A stretch of DNA of 7,027 bases from Rhodospirillales bacterium (GTDB taxonomy: Bacteria; Pseudomonadota; Alphaproteobacteria; SMXQ01). Positions 4,703 to 7,027 of this stretch are shown here, piece after piece. The stretch covers positions 1 through 7,027 of the forward strand of contig JAHEKA010000055.1 in the NCBI GenBank assembly GCA_024638585.1. The letters run 5' to 3'. Numbering within the stretch: the stretch's first letter is position 1; the number at the start of each line of letters is the position of its first letter. Position numbers and translations under genes: made by a program. The notes below the pieces were generated by a model. It did not search any database, was not told where the DNA came from, and saw nothing but the letters and a program-made list of their open reading frames with translations.

Positions 4703-5632
4703 GTGACACCCCAATCGCTGCGCGATTACGGGCTGGTCCTCACCCTCTCCCTGATCTGGGGCTCTTCCTTCCTGCTGGTCAAGATCGCCGTCGCGGATGT
4801 GCCGCCGCTGACCATGGCGGCATCGCGCGTCGCCATCGCTTTTGCCGTGCTGTACGCCGTGGCCCGGTGGCGCGGACAATCGCTGACGGCGCCCCGGAGC
4901 GCGGGCGGCGCCACGATCTGGGGCCACTTCCTGGTCATCGGCATGCTGGGCAACGGCATCCCCTTCACCCTGATTTCCTGGGGCGAGATCGAGGTGAGCT
5001 CGGCGCTCGCCGCCATCCTGATCGGCGTCATGCCGGTGTTTACGGTGGTGTTCGCCCATGGATTCGGGGTCGAACGGCTGACCGGAGGGAAGCGGCTCAT
5101 CGGCATCATTGCCGGGTTCGCCGGCCTGGTGGTGTTGATCGGGCCGACGGCGCTGTTGCAACTGGGCCATGCCACGATGCATGAATTCGGCATCATCGCC
5201 GCCGCCGCCAGCTATGCCGCCACCGGGGTTTATGCCCGCCGGCTCAGCTTGCGGATGTCGGCGGTGGTGCTGTCGGCAGGCGCCATGGCGGCCAGCAGCG
5301 TGGTCATGGTGCCCGTCGCACTGATCCTGGAAACCCCCTGGCGTCTCAGCCCCGGACTCGGTCCGCTTCTCGCCGTGACCACGCTCGGCATCGCCGCCAC
5401 GGGTCTTGCCTCCATCGTCTATTTCCGGCTCCTCGCCTTGGCCGGGCCGACCTTCGCCAGCACCATCAACTATCTGATCCCGGTGTTCGGCGCGGTCCTC
5501 GGGGTGATCCTGCTGGGCGAGACGCTCGGCACTTCCGACCTCGTCGCCCTGGCCCTGATCCTGTCCGGCATCGCGCTGGTCCGCAATCCCATGGCGCGCG
5601 GGCCGGCGGGGGGACCCGACGCGAGAAGCTGA
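4703..5632 (+). CDS. DMT superfamily (EamA) transporter
   Basis: A 309-residue polytopic membrane protein with two EamA repeats (about 12-147 and 162-293), ten predicted transmembrane helices in all, the normal size for this family. Recognisable features are LSLIWGSSFLLVKIA at the first helix, ISWGEIEVSSALAAILIGVMP mid-repeat 1 (positions 91-111), and NYLIPVFGAVLGVILLGE (256-273) in repeat 2. Family members export metabolites, often amino acids or other small molecules; the substrate cannot be read from sequence. The start is taken as GTG 4703, with GGGAG at 4688-4692 and the hydrophobic segment beginning soon after. The in-frame upstream part from 4640 overlaps DUF2244 and is not membrane-protein-like. 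It follows the DUF2244 stop by 4 bp, so translational coupling and one transcript are likely. Confidence 0.9.
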   Translation: MTPQSLRDYGLVLTLSLIWGSSFLLVKIAVADVPPLTMAASRVAIAFAVLYAVARWRGQSLTAPRSAGGATIWGHFLVIGMLGNGIPFTLISWGEIEVSSALAAILIGVMPVFTVVFAHGFGVERLTGGKRLIGIIAGFAGLVVLIGPTALLQLGHATMHEFGIIAAAASYAATGVYARRLSLRMSAVVLSAGAMAASSVVMVPVALILETPWRLSPGLGPLLAVTTLGIAATGLASIVYFRLLALAGPTFASTINYLIPVFGAVLGVILLGETLGTSDLVALALILSGIALVRNPMARGPAGGPDARS

Positions 5633-5637
5633 TCCGC

Positions 5638-5654
5638 CAAAAAAGCGCAAGATT
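5638..5654 (+). promoter_or_regulatory. Ada-box-like operator upstream of the ada-like gene
   Basis: AAAGCGCAAGATT (5642-5654) contains the AAAGCGCA core of the E. coli Ada box, and as I recall the E. coli ada operator also continues AAGATT. The B-box GCAA (5647-5650) is exact; the A-box six bases upstream is CAA (5638-5640) instead of AAT. It lies 44 bp before the ATG at 5694 and inside the 61-bp gap after the transporter gene. Confidence 0.5.
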
Positions 5655-5693
5655 CGGGTCGCGCTCTTGGTTTCCGCGGGTTAGCGTCCCCTC

Positions 5694-6572
5694 ATGAGCA
5701 CCGATCAGGATCCACAATTGGCCCGCATGGCCGACGCCATCGCCTACCTTGCCGCGCGCTGGGACGCCCCTCCGGCCTTGGACACGGCGGCGCGCGCCTG
5801 CGGCATGAGCCCCTGGCATTTTCAGCGCGCATTTACCCGCGCCGTCGGCGTCAGCCCCAAGCGGTTCACCGGGTTTCTCGCGCTCCGCCACGCCAAGGAA
5901 GCGCTCAAGCGCGACACCCCGGTGCTGGGCGCGGCGCTCGGCGCGGGGCTGTCCGGGCCCTCGCGCCTGCACGACCTCGCCATCGCCTTCGACGCGGCGA
6001 CCCCTGGGGAAATCAAATCGGGCGGCCGGGGGCTATCGATGCGTTTCGGGACCGCGGACACGCCCTTCGGGCCCATCTTCGTTTGCGCGTCACCGCGCGG
6101 GATCACCCGCCTCGCCTTCATCGACGGGGATGAAGCGGCGGGGGCCGCACTGGCAAACGAGCGCGCAAGCTGGCCCCAAGCCGCCTTTGAAGAAGATCCG
6201 GGCCTTGCCGCCGGAATTGCCGCGGCGCTGTTCGCGCCGGATGCGGCGGGCGCGGCGCCCCTGCGGCTCGCGCCGCGGGGCACCAATTTCCAGATCAAGG
6301 TGTGGCAGGCGCTGCTGGCCATCCCGCCGGGCGCGGTCGCCACCTATAGCGCCATCGCCCAGACGATCGGCGCGCCACGGGCGGCGCGGGCCGTGGGCGG
6401 GGCGTGCGGCGCCAACCCCATCGCCCTCCTGATCCCCTGCCACCGGGTATTGCGCGAATCAGGCGCGCTCGGCGGCTATGCCTTCGGGCTTTCGCGCAAA
6501 AGGGCGCTGATCGCCTGGGAGGCGGCGCTGGAGAATGGGGAAGACGCCGGACGCAAGGGGTCCGCGGCCTGA
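5694..6572 (+). CDS. Ada-like AraC HTH / O6-methylguanine-DNA methyltransferase, without N-Ada sensor domain
   Basis: A 292-residue fusion. Residues about 10-107 form an AraC/HTH_18 domain (AARACGMSPWHFQRAF 32-47, GVSPKRF 52-58). Residues about 115-190 are the variable ribonuclease-like part of the alkyltransferase, and about 196-280 the catalytic domain: TNFQIKVWQALLAIPPG, the arginine-finger helix RAARAVGGA (229-237), the hinge ANP (240-242) and the active site IPCHRV with acceptor Cys249, then ALGGYAFG. It repairs O6-alkylguanine by suicidal methyl transfer to Cys249. E. coli Ada (354 aa) also has a zinc/Cys38 N-terminal domain that senses methyl-phosphotriesters and turns Ada into an activator; that domain is absent, so activation must work differently or need a separate AdaA. 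The ATG at 5694 has no visible Shine-Dalgarno. Composition is very GC-rich. It ends 3 bp from the convergent dapB stop. Confidence 0.92.
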   Translation: MSTDQDPQLARMADAIAYLAARWDAPPALDTAARACGMSPWHFQRAFTRAVGVSPKRFTGFLALRHAKEALKRDTPVLGAALGAGLSGPSRLHDLAIAFDAATPGEIKSGGRGLSMRFGTADTPFGPIFVCASPRGITRLAFIDGDEAAGAALANERASWPQAAFEEDPGLAAGIAAALFAPDAAGAAPLRLAPRGTNFQIKVWQALLAIPPGAVATYSAIAQTIGAPRAARAVGGACGANPIALLIPCHRVLRESGALGGYAFGLSRKRALIAWEAALENGEDAGRKGSAA

Positions 6573-6575
6573 GCC

Positions 6576-7027
6576 TTAAGCGTTGAACCCCAGCACATCG
6601 GCCATGGAATAGAGCCCGGCCGGCTTGTCCTGGGCCCAAAGTGCCGCGCGCACTGCACCGCGGGCGAAGATCTCGCGGCCGCCGGCCTTGTGGGTGATCT
6701 CGATGCGTTCATTGGGGCCGGCGAACATCACGGTGTGTTCGCCCACCACGTCGCCGCCGCGCAAGGATGCGAAGCCGATGGCGCCCGGCTTGCGCGCACC
6801 GGTAATGCCGTCGCGCCCGCGCTCGGACACTTGATCAAGATCCACGCCCCGGCCCTTCGCCGCCGCGCGCCCCAGGCCCAGCGCCGTGCCCGAGGGCGCA
6901 TCGACCTTGTGGTGATGATGCATCTCCACCACCTCGATATCGAAATCCTCGTCGAGCAGGCGCGCGGTCTGTTCGGCCAGCGCCATGGCAAGATTCACGC
7001 CGACGGAGAAATTGGGCGCCTGGACGA
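6576..7027 (-). CDS. dapB: 4-hydroxy-tetrahydrodipicolinate reductase, C-terminal part
   Basis: The last 149 codons of DapB, which reduces hydroxy-tetrahydrodipicolinate with NAD(P)H in the diaminopimelate/lysine pathway. The N-terminal Rossmann domain lies beyond the right edge. Reading starts at APNFSVGVN, the hinge into the substrate-binding domain. It continues to the signature E-M-HHHHKVDAPSGT (34-47 of the visible part), where the first His and the Lys match E. coli His159 and Lys163 and the SGT loop binds substrate. Later conserved pieces are GDVVGEHTVMFAGPNERIEI and HKAGGREIFARGA, then the usual end SMADVLGF. The stop is TAA at 6578-6576. It is tail-to-tail with the ada-like gene, with only 3 bp between stops and no terminator hairpin between them. 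Confidence 0.97.
   Translation of the reverse strand, partial: VQAPNFSVGVNLAMALAEQTARLLDEDFDIEVVEMHHHHKVDAPSGTALGLGRAAAKGRGVDLDQVSERGRDGITGARKPGAIGFASLRGGDVVGEHTVMFAGPNERIEITHKAGGREIFARGAVRAALWAQDKPAGLYSMADVLGFNA

Noticed and set aside
4370..5650. A 426-codon minus-strand open frame opposite DUF2244 and the EamA gene
   Set aside because: Its composition (His/Gly/Asp/Gln/Arg-rich, no hydrophobic core) is typical of the antisense of GC-rich membrane-protein genes; the plus strand carries clear family motifs.
5644..5665. AGCGC...GCGCT hairpin as a terminator between the transporter and ada-like gene
   Set aside because: The stem is only 5 bp with a 12-nt loop and no T-run follows; the same bases are better explained as the Ada-box-like site.

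Overview
The window looks like chromosomal DNA of a GC-rich alphaproteobacterium. The lineage call rests on a SciP/DUF1153-type small regulator (a family largely confined to Alphaproteobacteria), a divergently arranged nth / DUF2244 pair, and several copies of a short palindromic intergenic repeat whose translation gives the familiar spurious 'MSALGQKR'-type peptides. There is no sign of phage, insertion sequence, CRISPR array or RNA gene.

Layout. (1) 1-262, minus: the N-terminal part of a gene running off the left edge, unidentified, possibly FHA-like. (2) 263-935: a long, lower-GC non-coding stretch with three of the four palindromic repeats, two of them in a roughly 70-bp tandem module. 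(3) 976-2718, plus: a two-gene cassette. It encodes a pyruvate aldolase of the DapA superfamily, closest in motif detail to hydratase-aldolases such as NahE, followed by a heme-oxygenase-like diiron oxidase/oxygenase (HDO) with an apparently complete metal-ligand set. (4) 2719-3051: a gap without a convincing gene. (5) 3052-3231: a very short SciP-like protein. (6) 3232-3367: a gap with the fourth repeat and a GC-rich hairpin. (7) 3368-4003, minus: endonuclease III, containing an AT-rich block of about 80 bp. (8) 4132-5632, plus: a DUF2244 membrane protein and a DMT/EamA transporter, 4 bp apart, behind a good sigma70-like promoter that predicts a leaderless transcript. (9) 5694-6572, plus: an Ada-like AraC-HTH plus O6-alkylguanine methyltransferase fusion without the N-terminal Ada sensor domain, with an Ada-box-like site upstream. 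(10) 6576-7027, minus: the C-terminal half of dapB, tail to tail with the ada-like gene and running off the right edge.

How the parts work together. The DNA-repair genes (nth, ada-like), lysine biosynthesis (dapB), DUF2244 and the exporter are ordinary housekeeping content. The best candidate for an undescribed system is the aldolase-HDO pair: a C-C bond-forming or -breaking pyruvate enzyme beside an O2-activating diiron enzyme, with no recognisable pathway neighbours, substrate or regulator. The other points worth attention are the AT-rich block inside an otherwise normal nth, the Ada box in front of an Ada-like protein that lacks the methyl-phosphotriester sensor, the shortened SciP homologue, and the tandem palindromic repeats. 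All family assignments come from reading motifs and from memory of the families; no search was run.
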